DNA from: Turbatrix aceti
Lineage: Eukaryota > Nematoda > Chromadorea > Rhabditida > Panagrolaimidae
Direction of reading: 5' to 3'
Length of the DNA: 64,000 nt
NCBI GenBank assembly: GCA_963969345.1
Contig: OZ017768.1
Coordinates: forward strand, 9,526,193-9,590,192
In this document: positions 21,086-32,086 of the stretch, one piece after another
Layout: every line of letters begins with the position of its first letter
How positions within the stretch are numbered: position 1 is the stretch's first letter
Translations under genes and position numbers: made by a program
Notes under the pieces: model-generated
Seen by the model: the letters and a program-made list of their open reading frames with translations, nothing else
Databases searched by the model: none
Told to the model about the DNA's origin: nothing

Positions 21086-22100
21086 AAAAATCTACAGATT
21101 AGATATTTCTGACGCATGCATTCTCTGCAGTACAAAGATGTAAATGCTTCTTGATTTTTGCAGATTTTTTTCTTTTGTTTTTAAAATTTTGGTTACTGAT
21201 ACTAACGTTAAAATAGGTTTATCTTGATAGCTTTCTGGTTTAATTTTGATCAACGGTATTTTATAAAAGTATTGAAATTTGTGTGATACTTGGTGATTTA
21301 CAGAATATAATAATAAATTCAACAATTGTCAAACTAGTTGAATGGTTCCGTATCCTGTTTTAGTACTTCTGAATGAATCCAATTGTTCAACTATAGTATA
21401 CACTCAAAAATATGCTGACGCGAAGGGCAAAGAATTGACCGAATAATTTAACCAAATTTTTCATGGTGTGTAGAAACCAAATTTAGCCTATAAATATAAC
21501 ATCGCTTACAACAAGAAAATGCAGTTTACTCACTTTCTAAACAAAAAAATTATGCAATAAGAGGTCTATTTGTATTTAAACACGGTTTAGTTACTGGATC
21601 CGTTTAGTTACGTTTAGGTACTATAGATTAGAGGTTTGAAACGTAAACACCTGGGGAACGACAACGCGTAGTACGAATCAGTCGCCCTTATTAAAAAAAA
21701 CTATTGCATCCGTGTGTTCTTTTGAAATTTTCTTTTAAAAAGTAAAAAAAAGATCAATGAGTTTTTCAATCGTTATTTTTCTTGCAAATCAAAATTCGAA
21801 AGAATTGATGCGCATCACCGATTTATTATTTTTGTTAAAATAAATATCGAAATTCGGGAACAGGTGAATGCTCACATCATTAGTGTCCTTATAATCGTGT
21901 CTCAAGAACGAGTGTATTTTGTATGCATTTTTCTTTGCTGTTATCAGCAGTTCTGTAGTATTGATCGTGAAAAATGTTTTCTTTGAGCATTTTACTACAG
22001 AACTTTTTCCCTTCTTCGCGTTTTGAGAGTTCTCAAATGGTCTTTAGTGAGATATGTATTTTTCATTTTTGTGTCTTTGTTTGTAACATTTTTTCAGGTG
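21086..22100. other. Upstream region of GTPase gene B
   Basis: From about 21634 this is homologous to 13330-13805 upstream of gene A. A motif AGGTTTATCTTGATAGC at 21215 recurs downstream of several genes. TTTTTTCAG just before the ATG at 22101 is a likely trans-splice acceptor. No separate gene is seen. Confidence 0.5.
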
Positions 22101-23999
22101 ATGGAAATTATATCTAATTATATCCGCAAAGGGAAAGCTTTACTAACCTTAAAGGGACCATATTCCGAAACCTTGGTTACCGACTTTGCAAAATTGAATC
22201 ACATTTCTCCATGTGTCTCTGTGAGTTAATTGAAAATTTTATAGCATTAATAATTCATGTCTCTAAAAAAAATTACTCATCACTGTCTCTTTAATTTTGT
22301 AATGAGTAATTATGCACGAGTAAGAGTAATAAGGTAAAGTAAAGTAAAGTCTCTAAAATAACAAAAATTTGAAACGCAGAAGATTTATACAAAAAAATCG
22401 TTTTTTTTAGTTTGAATACCTTCGACGAAATTTTCTATTGCCTCCAATTGGTCCGCTAAATGGGTTTCAGTTGCTTGATCCTCCTAATCCAGCATCAATC
22501 AAGTACATCGAAGAACAACTCATAAGCACTGACATCACCCTCAATCAACCGGTTGCCACAATTGACGATACGGACTATGTCGTCTATTTTGTAACTTTCA
22601 ATCCAAAGAAAGTTTTTAATCCGGATGAAATTGATGTTGTCGTATTTGAAAACAAAAATCATTTTGTTGTCCAAGAAAACGAAGAACTTCGTTTGTTCGC
22701 CTGCTATTTGTGCAAAAAGTTGTTGTACACAAACATTGACAGCACTCTTTGTCAGTGTTTCTGTGGTACTTATCCGGCTGATGGTGGTTATCAATATTTT
22801 GTTGATTCTCAAAATGAAAACTTAAACACAAGTAATCTAAATGTTTTTAAATGTTTATAATCCATAACTTTTTAATTTCAGAAAGCATTGAATACCAGGG
22901 AACAGTGTCCGATTACAGAGTCATCCTTGTCGGTGCTTCCGGTAAAGGCAAGTCGACTCTTATCAATGGAATGGCTTCTTATTCGACTCACAAGACACTT
23001 GACGACGCTGTCCAAAGTGAATTGAAGCCCATCATTCCAATCAATTTCCGTTTGGTAAAAAACTTTAAGCAATACGCTGTCAGCATCGAAACCGGAACAC
23101 CCGACGACGACAACGAAGATTTTAGCGGCGGGGGAGTGCGTTCGACCACGCAGAAACCAAAACGGCATCTGTTCAACTTGCCAGAATCAGACCACGAGAA
23201 ACTCACTTTCATCGACACCCCTGGCATCAACGACACCCGAGGCCACGAAATGGATAAGCGGAACATTGAATACATCAAGCAAGCTCTCATCGAAGCAGAA
23301 TACATCCATGCCATCTGTTTTGTGCTTTCGGCAACCGACATCAAAATAATCCCGTCGTACGTAACCGTACTTTGTCGTCTTTTGTCTTTGGTGCCTAAGG
23401 ACGCGCTAAAGAACGTCGTGTTCTTTTTCAACAGCACCCGAGGAACTAATTACGGTATTGGAGACAGTATTGAACCCCTTACGTGTGTTTTTAAAAATCT
23501 TGCAAGGCACGGATTCAATGTGCACTTAGTGGACGAGAACGTGTTTTTCTTCGAAAACGACTGCTTTCGGTATCTCTGTGCGGCCAAATGCGGTCATGCT
23601 TACGCACAGAACATCAGTGTTCAAGAGTTTGAAGACAGCTGGATAGTCAACCGGAATTCTTACTACAAGTTTGTCGAGTATCTTCACACGCTGCAACCAG
23701 TCAACGGTGTCAGTTTTAATCGATTGGTCACAGCTTACATGTGGATTGTCGAATTTGAAAAAGCTATTGCCCTTGTGCTCAACGACAAAAACAACGATCA
23801 AATATCACGACTTTTAGATGTTCTGAAGCAACAAAAGTCATTATCGGTGGATGAACAACTTGTTCTCTTCAACCAAGTCGCTTGGTTATTGAAGGAACAC
23901 GTGTCTCCAGAGTTAAGCAAATCCATTCAGAAATACAAACAACTAAGGTTGGCAGAAACAACCGAAGCGGCAAACATCAACAACAAAGCTATCATTTGA
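22101..23999 (+). CDS. P-loop GTPase-domain protein, copy B (552 aa, internal deletion)
   Basis: Exons 22101-22220, 22411-22831 and 22882-23999, in phase. It is a tandem paralogue of the gene at 13806-16137 and keeps the N-terminal exon, the Cys-rich segment (CYLCKK…CQCFCG), the P-loop GASGKGKST and the DTPG motif. Exon 2 is a fusion: relative to copy A, the end of exon 2, the whole 72-base intron and the start of exon 3 are gone. The join is at the tetranucleotide CTCA, which occurs at both deletion ends in copy A (14204-14207 and 14681-14684). The 477 bp lost is a multiple of three, so the frame is kept and 135 codons are missing. The C-terminus differs slightly (ending NNKAII). The GTPase domain is near-identical to copy A, so it may still function. 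Confidence 0.8.
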
Positions 24000-25111
24000 A
24001 CACAATTTTTTACGACGTACCGTTAAAATATTAGGTTGATCTTGATAGCTTTCAGGTTTCATTTTGTTCAACGGTATCGGATTGAAGCTTTGAAATTTGT
24101 GAGTCAAATAAAAGTTTTGGCAACATGGAAGAGAATCAGAACGTTCGTGAGATTTATTCTCAAAAAAATTTTTTTGTCTCAGAGGTTGTTTCTGACAAAA
24201 ATCTACATTGTTTTCAAAAGAATTAGGAGGCACAAATGATGTCCACGTAGGCGTAAATGTCTCGATTCGAAATTCATTATGAATCCCTGCTATTCAAAAT
24301 GAGTAAAACAAAATAAAAAAAGGGTGCAGTTCAAGTGTCCGTTTGCTACTTACGAGAGTATCTCCGAAACTCAGATAAAGAGAGAAGAATTATTTGAAGT
24401 TTCAAACTAAATACAATCAACAAACTACCATAAATATTAGTGTTACTACGCAAAAAATGTGCAGTTAAATGAGGGCATGTGTTCTCATTTTCTCATAGAA
24501 CATCAATGTTCAAGAATCTGTATACAGCTGCGGAGTCAACAGAATTGTACAAATGATGGTAAATAAAAAGTTATTTCCTCATGTTTTTAAAATTATGATT
24601 ACTTAAATAGGTTTATCATTATATTTAGCGGCACGGATTCATGGGGTTCAAACTGGTATCTGATTCCAGTGTTTTTACTCGACAATTAAAACATGGCACC
24701 TCCGTTTATTATTTATCCAATGGTATAATCTTTTATACTTGAGGATGTGACAAACGCCGCAGTTTTCTAAGGTTTTCAGATTACTACGTAAATTTTTAAA
24801 ATAATTTCATAAGTTTCACTTATAATTTTCTAAATAGTTGATATTTATCAACGACACTTTTTTGTCGCACTCTGTATTTGGAGCAAAGCATCAAATATCA
24901 TGTATTCACTCAACTGACAACACTAAAATGAGTAATACACTCTGATTTTAAACCAAATGCACTTTAACGCAATCAAGATCAACCTATTTCCTGTGATTTT
25001 TTTTCTGACAAATGAGCGCAAGGAGATCTATGAAACGTTTGACGTCAATCGCATACCTTTGTCACCTCATTTTATTCCCGTTTTTATCGATCTCCTTTAT
25101 TTTATATATAT
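24000..25111. other. Intergenic, no gene seen
   Basis: AT-rich sequence between GTPase copy B and the minus-strand GT92 gene. It carries the AGGTTGATCTTGATAGC motif at 24033, a relative at 24609 and an inverted relative near 24970. From about 25010 it matches, inverted, the region downstream of the disrupted GT92 copy (to about 34430). Confidence 0.55.
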
Positions 25112-26818
25112 TTAATGCTTACAACCATTTTTCAAAAACTGAAGCCTGGGTTTTCCCGACGGCACGCTTACCATCAATCCTCCAAGCACAATTGTTCTTT
25201 TATACGGCTGGAAAACTTGAACACACGCAAATTTTTGAATCTGAGGTAGTGGACATTTCACGTGGGTTCGACAACCTTTAATAGGGTATTCCGGAAAGTT
25301 GATTTGATACACGCATGGTTCGAGAGCGTCAAAGTATTTCTGCGATGCGACAAGCTTTGTTACATCCCGGGGCATTTTTGCGAGTCTTGTTTGAAATGCA
25401 TCGTCGATGGCATCAATGTGGGCGTGGCCAATGGCGGATAATAGTCTTGGGTACATACTGTTTGTCGTGTTTTCTTTGATTTTAGGTTTAAATGCATGAT
25501 TCATCGAAGCGTTGTAAATCCACGTTCTTGCGTGGAATACAAAACCTTCGGTCATGTTCTTGACTTCCATGCTTAGAGACTCGTTGTAGCCGTAGGCACT
25601 ATGGACGTCAACACTCTCGACTAACGATGTATTAAAAACACTTTTCCCGTGGTGCGTATGATCTCCGATGTCAGGACCTATCCAGGCGGTTTTGAGTGCG
25701 TCTGCCAATGAAAAATCGGAAAGTGCATCCGCAGATCTCAGATAAGAGTTGTAAGTGTAAAAGTGGAAATAACTGGTCAGCGGCCGTGTTTCGAACCAGC
25801 TTTTGACAGTTTCGTGATAGGACTTGTATCCCGGAGGGAAAATTATGATGTCATCATAGTCGTGAACAAATATAAAGTCGGCAGCTTCGCGGTATTTCAG
25901 GTAGCAGTCATTGAGTTCACTCTGAAGAATCATACTTAGCAAACTCATGATTCACAAATAGTACGGTACTCACCACTTGGTCTCTCACATAAAGCCAATC
26001 AGCCCACCAGATGTCCTTCTCGTTCGGCGGTAGCGCGGTGTACTCGAGACTAATTAGTCCACTGGATTCGTAGAACGTAAGCATCTCAAATATGCTTTGA
26101 TGGCCGCTCATGAACCTGTATACCTGTCTGCTGACCCCAAAATGCGCCATAGTCTCAATGGCCGTCACCAGGGGCTGCGCACTTTCGGCCAGGAAGACGG
26201 AGCACAAACAGCTGACAACTGGAAGCCTCTGTGTCACTGCTCTTCGCAGAGGGAGTTCAACAGCCGAAGCAAAATCTTTGGGGTCGCCGAGATGCAAACT
26301 CGAAGGATTGTAGATGGATTGGCACGTGCCTATGTACGTGATTACACGGCAGTCAATCAGATTGGGGTAGGGGGCCACTGCTTTACGGTAAGTCAATGAG
26401 GAGATGTTTGTCTCGCCTGTGAGTATGTTTTTTGTAATGCATTTCCACCTGTCCAGGGGCACGAGATTTACGGGAGCTCGAAAAAGTAAAGCTATGGTTG
26501 ACGGCGGGTGACTAAAATGTTGTCCAAGATACTATTAAAAAATGATAAATTACTTACAAGGAAGCGTTGTTGTAATACGTTGCTGAGACAAATGATATGT
26601 GATAATCAAGATCTGTTTTTGGACTGAAATGTTACCGTCTTTAAACAAATATCCTAACAATTGCAAACATACATATCTTCATTTTTTTTCTCTAAGCCAA
26701 AAACTTTATTCAATAAAATGATTAAAATTGTCAAGTAAATCAAGAATTGAATTTTTTTGATAACCGAGCGACTGATGTGAAACCGAAAGTTGAAATAAAA
26801 TAGGTAAGGAATGAACAT
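25112..26818 (-). CDS. Glycosyltransferase family 92 protein (intact, 519 aa)
   Basis: Minus-strand exons 26673-26818, 26558-26623, 25974-26511 and 25112-25921; all phases agree. The protein has type II topology: a short cytosolic N-terminus, one TM anchor (about residues 27-37, LIYLTILIILL), then a luminal GT92 (DUF23) domain. Recognisable parts are FVSATYYNNASFHPPS, the LFRAP start of the domain, CLCSVFLAESAQPLVTAIE, HFGVSRQVYRFM, a DYDD metal/substrate motif at 271-274 and the late Cys residues of ECVYQI/KCPLP type. GT92 enzymes of nematodes add galactose to core fucose or related glycans in the Golgi; the exact substrate here is unknown. It is the inverted paralogue of 32087-34289, with a central part almost identical and the two ends diverged. 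Confidence 0.88.
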
Positions 26819-27758
26819 ATTATTTTTTAATTGTTGGTGCTAATTGTAAGTACTGCAAGATTCTAAGGATGTTTCGCACTAAAGTAATATTCCAATGCTC
26901 ACTTTACACTAATTTTATAACCGGACGATACAGAGCATACTCTTTGATGTTTCTCTTATTTTTGTCGTGTAAAACATTTATATTTTGCAAAAAACCTGAA
27001 TTCAATGTTCAAAAGTCCACAGTATGTTCTTTTTTTCTGAAAAAATCGAAATCTTGTTTGATACTGTCAAGAGATTTCACTTTCTCCAGCAATTTTCTGC
27101 AGATTGGGATTGTGTTTTGTTTTGTCGAAAATGGGACAACATACGACTGATTCTAATCTTGACACTTGTAACTGCTCAAAAGACCAGTTACGTTTAACAA
27201 ATATGATAGTTGGGTAAACATGATTAAAATCGTAATTTTTTAGGACAAATGTACTCCTTCTGCATCTGCATGACACATTGTGTAATTTTCCTGACTATTA
27301 CACATGGGATGCCATTCTGGAACTGACAGTGGTTTCAGAATGACCAGCAGCAGCAGTCATAACTATCGTCTTGGGGTGTTGTGAAGCGCAAATGTCCGCG
27401 GGATTTTTTTGTTGATGTAGCGCCATTGAATGTTTTCGGGGGTACAAATTTTCGTGACACAGTTTTTTATGATGGTTTCGTTGGGGGGTTTTGCAATCGA
27501 ATTTCAAAAACGTTCAATAACCCTAATCAAAATGACAAAATTGATATTCAAAGTGAATTTTTATTTTAAAAAATTGTTGAATTACGTGTGGTTTGGATCC
27601 ATCCGATCGGATTCTCGGATCGAATAATCCGAAGCGTCGGATTTCGGATCGGATGACATATCGGATCATCCGACAACGTTTACTGTGACGTGTCAAGCTG
27701 GTTTATTTGTAAATACTACATATTTATAAAAAAACTTCATTTCCCAAAAAAATATCAA
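26819..27758. other. Intergenic, no gene seen
   Basis: Between the GT92 and C1GALT-like genes. Short frames without domains. Around 27590-27680 many CGGAT/ATCCG steps in both orientations give local hairpin potential, possibly an old MITE. Confidence 0.5.
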
Positions 27759-28751
27759 TCATAATTTTACAACTTGAGTCAAATAATGAAAAAATTGTAA
27801 CTCGTATGGTGACATGTGATGAACGTTGATTGTTTCAAGTGAAACGTAATCCGGAAAATCCAGCAACCAATAATAAGATATCTGTCTGATGTTTGAAATC
27901 CCAATACGATATCTTGTTTCTTCCGGATGATATTGAAAAAAGCGTTGCCTTCTATCGGCGTCACGGGTGTCCTGTGGATAGATACCAATTCGTTCAAAAC
28001 ATCTCTGAATCTCCTGATCGTCTTCTGCGCGTTCTGTTTCTTCCGGGCATTTATCGTCGTCGAGCAGTCTGTTGAATGTTGTTATTGCGGCGTTACTCAG
28101 GATACAGGTTCCACCGTCGGCGTAACCTCGATTCTGAAATACATATTGGAGTTAATGTTAAAATTATAATTTTATAAATATTTCGTTGTTTTATGAAACG
28201 ATTTTTTAAGGTTTCAATTTCTTAAAACTGAAAACTTACAACAAAAAATCCCCATCGATAACTCAGCACTACTTCGTCCTGAGAATCGTATTTTCTGACA
28301 AGTTTCCTCGCTTGATCTGCAAAAAAGTAAGCGTCATCGTCGACTCTCACGTACCACTGATAATCTCGGTATTTCAGATTCTGCATCACGTGCCTGAAAT
28401 TTTTTTAAATTTACGTTCAACATGTTAAAAAAATTATTACTTGTATACTATTCTCATTTTCTTCCAAACGTAATCGCGTTTATTGAGGCCATGCAAAACC
28501 AAATGAGACAGAGTGGTGTTCATCGGGGCATCGGTGACAATGAGGACGTCGTCACACTTGTGAGCCCACATTTCGTAACTGTTTATAGCCTGCAAAGTAA
28601 ATATTAAACAAATTGATCAAAAACATTGTTTTGAAATAATTACCTGGTAATGCTTATGTTCTGTAGTCTGAAGTAAGCAGAGTAGTTCTTTGTCAGCCAA
28701 AACATAGCTGAATAATAAAATAGGAAAGAGATATTTACTCCACGCGTGCAT
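27759..28751 (-). CDS. GT31 C1GALT-like beta-1,3-galactosyltransferase (261 aa)
   Basis: Minus-strand exons 28644-28751, 28441-28589, 28240-28393 and 27759-28133, in phase. The order of features is that of core-1 galactosyltransferase-like GT31 enzymes: LLCLLQTT, then a W-x-H-KCD block (MWAHKCDDVLIVTD), W-K (YVWKK), the DxD site VRVDDDAYF with Asp 104-106, a GGTCILS loop, EDDQEI (174-179) and a late FHYL. GT31 enzymes of this type extend O-linked GalNAc in the Golgi. At 261 residues it is shorter than human C1GALT1 (363). It begins with MHAWSKYLFPILLFSYVLA, which reads as a cleavable signal peptide or short anchor. It lies among GT92 genes on the same strand. The specific acceptor is unknown. 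Confidence 0.85.
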
Positions 28752-29904
28752 CGCGTGAATTTTGTAAAGTGGAATAATACAACTGATTCGTTATCGTAAT
28801 TGTGCATCTATCAATTTCTTTTGCGCAAACATCAGTTTTCAGTTTTATCGTAATTTCTATTTTTGTTGAACATCAGATAAAAACAATAATACTTACTAAA
28901 GTGTGTATCAAATCATGTTTGGGATAAAAGTTTTTCTGTGTGCAAATACGTTGGATTTTTGTGCGCATCGGTCATAGGAAATGCACCGGAATGCGGATTT
29001 AAAAATATTTACCGTAACAACATTGGAACTTGCAACGTTACATCGTAGCCATCTGTATTTTTAGGTCACGCGATTTATCGGCAAATTTGCAAAAATATGT
29101 AGATAGCATAGGCAATTGTATGTACAAAATAAATAGCATACAATTGCCTATGCTATCTATTTTGTACGTTTTCTTCAAAACCGCTGTACTATTTTGCACA
29201 GCGGTTTTGAAGAATTCCGATATAAACTAAATAACAAAAGAACGGACACTGATTTGAAAACAGTTTTAGCCTATTTATATTTATCAATTTTACTCTTTAC
29301 TACCACTTTAATGTTTGTGATGAATAATTAATTTTTTTGATGAGTAATTAAAGTAATAAATGTAATGAAATGTAACGCATCAATTTTGACAAATGCAAGA
29401 ATGCCGTACAAATGCAAGAAAGAATGAATTTTGAACAAAGTTATATCTACTTTTTTCGAATTCTGTGCAAAGCAGATAAATTTAAAATGTGAAAAAAAGT
29501 GTTGACCAAAAAATGATGAAAATAAATAGTTGTAGGTAAATATTTCAGTTACATTTGTTTACGTTCTCCGGCAAAAAAAGTGTGCACAAATTATTCTCTT
29601 CACAAGCAACTGGCATTTGAAGATTCTAAATAGTGATAAAAATTTCCTGTCGAGATGAATAACTTAGCGTGGATATAATCCAAACGATCAAGTTGGTTAA
29701 ATTATCTTGATTTTAGTTAATTAGATCTCTGATACTCTAACAAGTTGAATTTGATATAAACTGAGAGAAAACTTACGTATGAAGAGAATGTGAGGCACTG
29801 ATGTACTAAATCTCAAATTTTACTTCATCATCGGTACATTTTCTTGAAAAATAAAATACACGATTCCCCCAAATTAACCAGTTTAACTAAATTCACATTC
29901 TGCG
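28752..29904. other. Intergenic with twin hairpins
   Basis: No gene recognised. Besides the two perfect hairpins at 29100-29214, it has AT-rich sequence with repeated GAGTAATTA steps near 29320-29370, similar to a stretch in intron 1 of GTPase copy B (about 22270-22330). Confidence 0.5.
29100..29214. other. Two adjacent perfect stem-loops
   Basis: Hairpin 1: 29100-29122 pairs with 29137-29159 (23 bp, no mismatch, 14-base loop; stem begins TAGATAGCATAGGCAATTG). Hairpin 2: 29171-29187 pairs with 29198-29214 (17 bp, 10-base loop; stem TTCTTCAAAACCGCTGT). They are 11 bases apart and lie between two glycosyltransferase genes. They could be small-RNA precursors, a DNA palindrome or two micro-MITEs; the perfect stems favour recent origin or selection. 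Confidence 0.8.
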
Positions 29905-31538
29905 TCAAAGACAGCCATCATTTGAAGATTGCAGGGAAGCAGATTTCCTGTCGTATACAACGTAAGATCCAGTATACTGTGGTTTTTCGTGGATTGTATG
30001 AAGACGTACAACAGAGAGCTTCTGTGGTTCAAATTTGCACGCCAGCATGGAAGGGCATACTGTAAGGCTGTTGTTGCGTTCGAGACTGTCAAGATTGTTG
30101 TAGCACTGGGCGATGGGCTCAAAAAACACCCGGTTATACGGGAAGTGGGCCAGGTCCTGCAACTCCAAAGATTGAACATTGCATTTTTATTTGAATCCTT
30201 ACCACAGAGGAACCATGTCGACGAAGCATCTGATCAAGGGTGTCCTGCATTTCAATTCCAATAAGTGCGTTTTGGATTGCCAAATCCATGTCTACGCCTT
30301 CGTACATTGTAAGATTGCGATGCGTGGCGGTGATGTTGAACTTGAGCAGGTTCTTGACGTGCAGCATGGCCATGTGTTTCACAGTTATTGGCACCTGGGC
30401 AAACTCAGGTGATTCCAGTACCATTATGTGATGTATCCAGACGCTGGCAGTTCTCCGTGGAAGTACGGTAAATTTAGAATCAATAAGAAACTTGCTGGCA
30501 TGCAAACGATTGGTCAAACTCCCCAGATCAAAAGGATCTTCCTGCGTAAAGGGTTCCGAAGGAGCGACGTCAATTCTAGGCGTTCCAAACGAAGCTGCCG
30601 TGGGATGAAGCTTGACGAGTTCTCTGAGCACGTCAACAAAATTTCGATCACTGGGGACAAATAACACGTCATCCCAGTCTAGAAAAGTGACAAATTCTGC
30701 GGATTCCTTGAATTCGTAGAGACACTCGTGAGCCAACGTCAGTTGATGCGAATACTCAACCGCTGCGTTGGGGTCGTATTTGACGCTAGAGGGCCGAGGG
30801 GCCTGGTAGCCGTACCTAATGCTGGCTCTTCCGTCGCTTTCGTAGACTTTTAGCAGCTCAAAGATTTCGCGCAGCACGCACTGCACGTAGACCACCGCCA
30901 GACTGCCTCCAAAGGTGTGAAACGTCTCGAGAGCAGTGATCATCAAAGGCCAGTCATCGAAGGCCAGCATACGGCTCATGCAGGCGACGACTCCTCGCGG
31001 CTTATTGTCCGGTTTTGCTGTTGGCAAGACCACGGCATGATTCTTGTCGTTGATATCCGCTAGTTCAACGGTGGGAAGTGGCAGGCTTTTCTCAACGGAT
31101 GGAAACTGGCAGACGAGTCGGTACAGTGTAATGGGACAGCCGGGGCGAGTGCGAATGAGCAGCTCGCTGCGCACCTCAACCGCCTGCGTGCTGCCATCAC
31201 GCAGCCGTCGTTGGCATGTAAAAGGTGTGTTTCTGCGAAAAATAAAAGTTGAAAGAAACGTTCACAAATTGATTCACCCACCCTTTATCGTGGTCTTTGT
31301 TAAACAGAATTACAATAGCGTCGTTGTCTCCAAAACTTTTTGATTTGTGGTAGTCAAACGCTTTGACGATAAAAATGTTAGCCAGGTCACCACTGATTTC
31401 AGTCGAAGCAATCTGCTCGTTACTAAAGATCCGATGAACAACGGTTACTGTCAAAATAAAAACCAGCATAACTGCAGCTTTTTTTTGCGGACATCGAAGA
31501 GTTTTAGTCATTCTGCAGTGTCGAAGTCGAATGAGCAT
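29905..31538 (-). CDS. Glycosyltransferase family 92 protein (512 aa)
   Basis: Minus-strand exons 31282-31538, 30203-31232 and 29905-30156; phases agree. Type II Golgi protein: a basic N-terminus, TM anchor around residues 21-34 (AAVMLVFILTVTVV) and a luminal GT92 domain. Domain marks are FTCQRRLRDG, GVVACMSRMLAFDDWPLM, a LALAVVY-like strand (SLAVVYVQC), FLDWDDVLFVP with DWDD at 271-274, HHIMV, and a final Cys-containing segment ending SSNDGCL. The DxD position equals that in the gene at 25112-26818, but the sequences are well diverged, so this is an older paralogue. An upstream in-frame Met gives the start; a second Met ten residues on is an alternative. Galactosyltransferase activity is inferred from the family. 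Confidence 0.87.
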
Positions 31539-32086
31539 CCTACAATTGTTGAGTTTTTCGATTTTTTGATACGCGTAACATCAAAAATAATATTTATTTC
31601 TGACTCTTTGTCAAATGTCATTCATAAATATATAGGCACGTTTTATACGATTCATAAAAACAAAATACATACACAAAGTAAGATACCAAAAGAAGTGCAT
31701 ATGTGTTTGTAAAAATTTTCATCTTATTCGTGTTCAAAAATTTTGGTACAGATAACAGGTTTTTTGATCACTTAACGGAGAAAATCACAACGTCAAATCA
31801 GATATCTGTGATTACATTTTTTTACAAAATAAGCGCATTTCGCACGAATAATCTAAAACACAAAAAATCTCTTGAAAGAGTAGAATTTCAGAAAAGAAGA
31901 GTACATACTGTGGATTTTGGAATATTGGATTCCGGTTTCTACATAGTGCCTGGAAAAAAGAGAACGCAAATCCAGAAGTATGCCCTACCCTTTCCGGTTA
32001 TCAAAATTGGAGTATAGTAATAAAATTAGAATACTGCAGCGTAAATTTTTCAGAAACTAAGTACGTTATAGAAAACTCTATTTAAT
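31539..32086. promoter_or_regulatory. Divergent intergenic region between two GT92 genes
   Basis: About 550 bp between the minus-strand GT92 gene and the plus-strand disrupted GT92 gene. It should hold both promoters. No specific element is identified; small open frames here have no domain. Confidence 0.4.

Noticed and set aside
25012..25281. Plus frame of 89 codons with a hydrophobic start.
   Set aside because: It is antisense to the 3' end of the intact GT92 gene.
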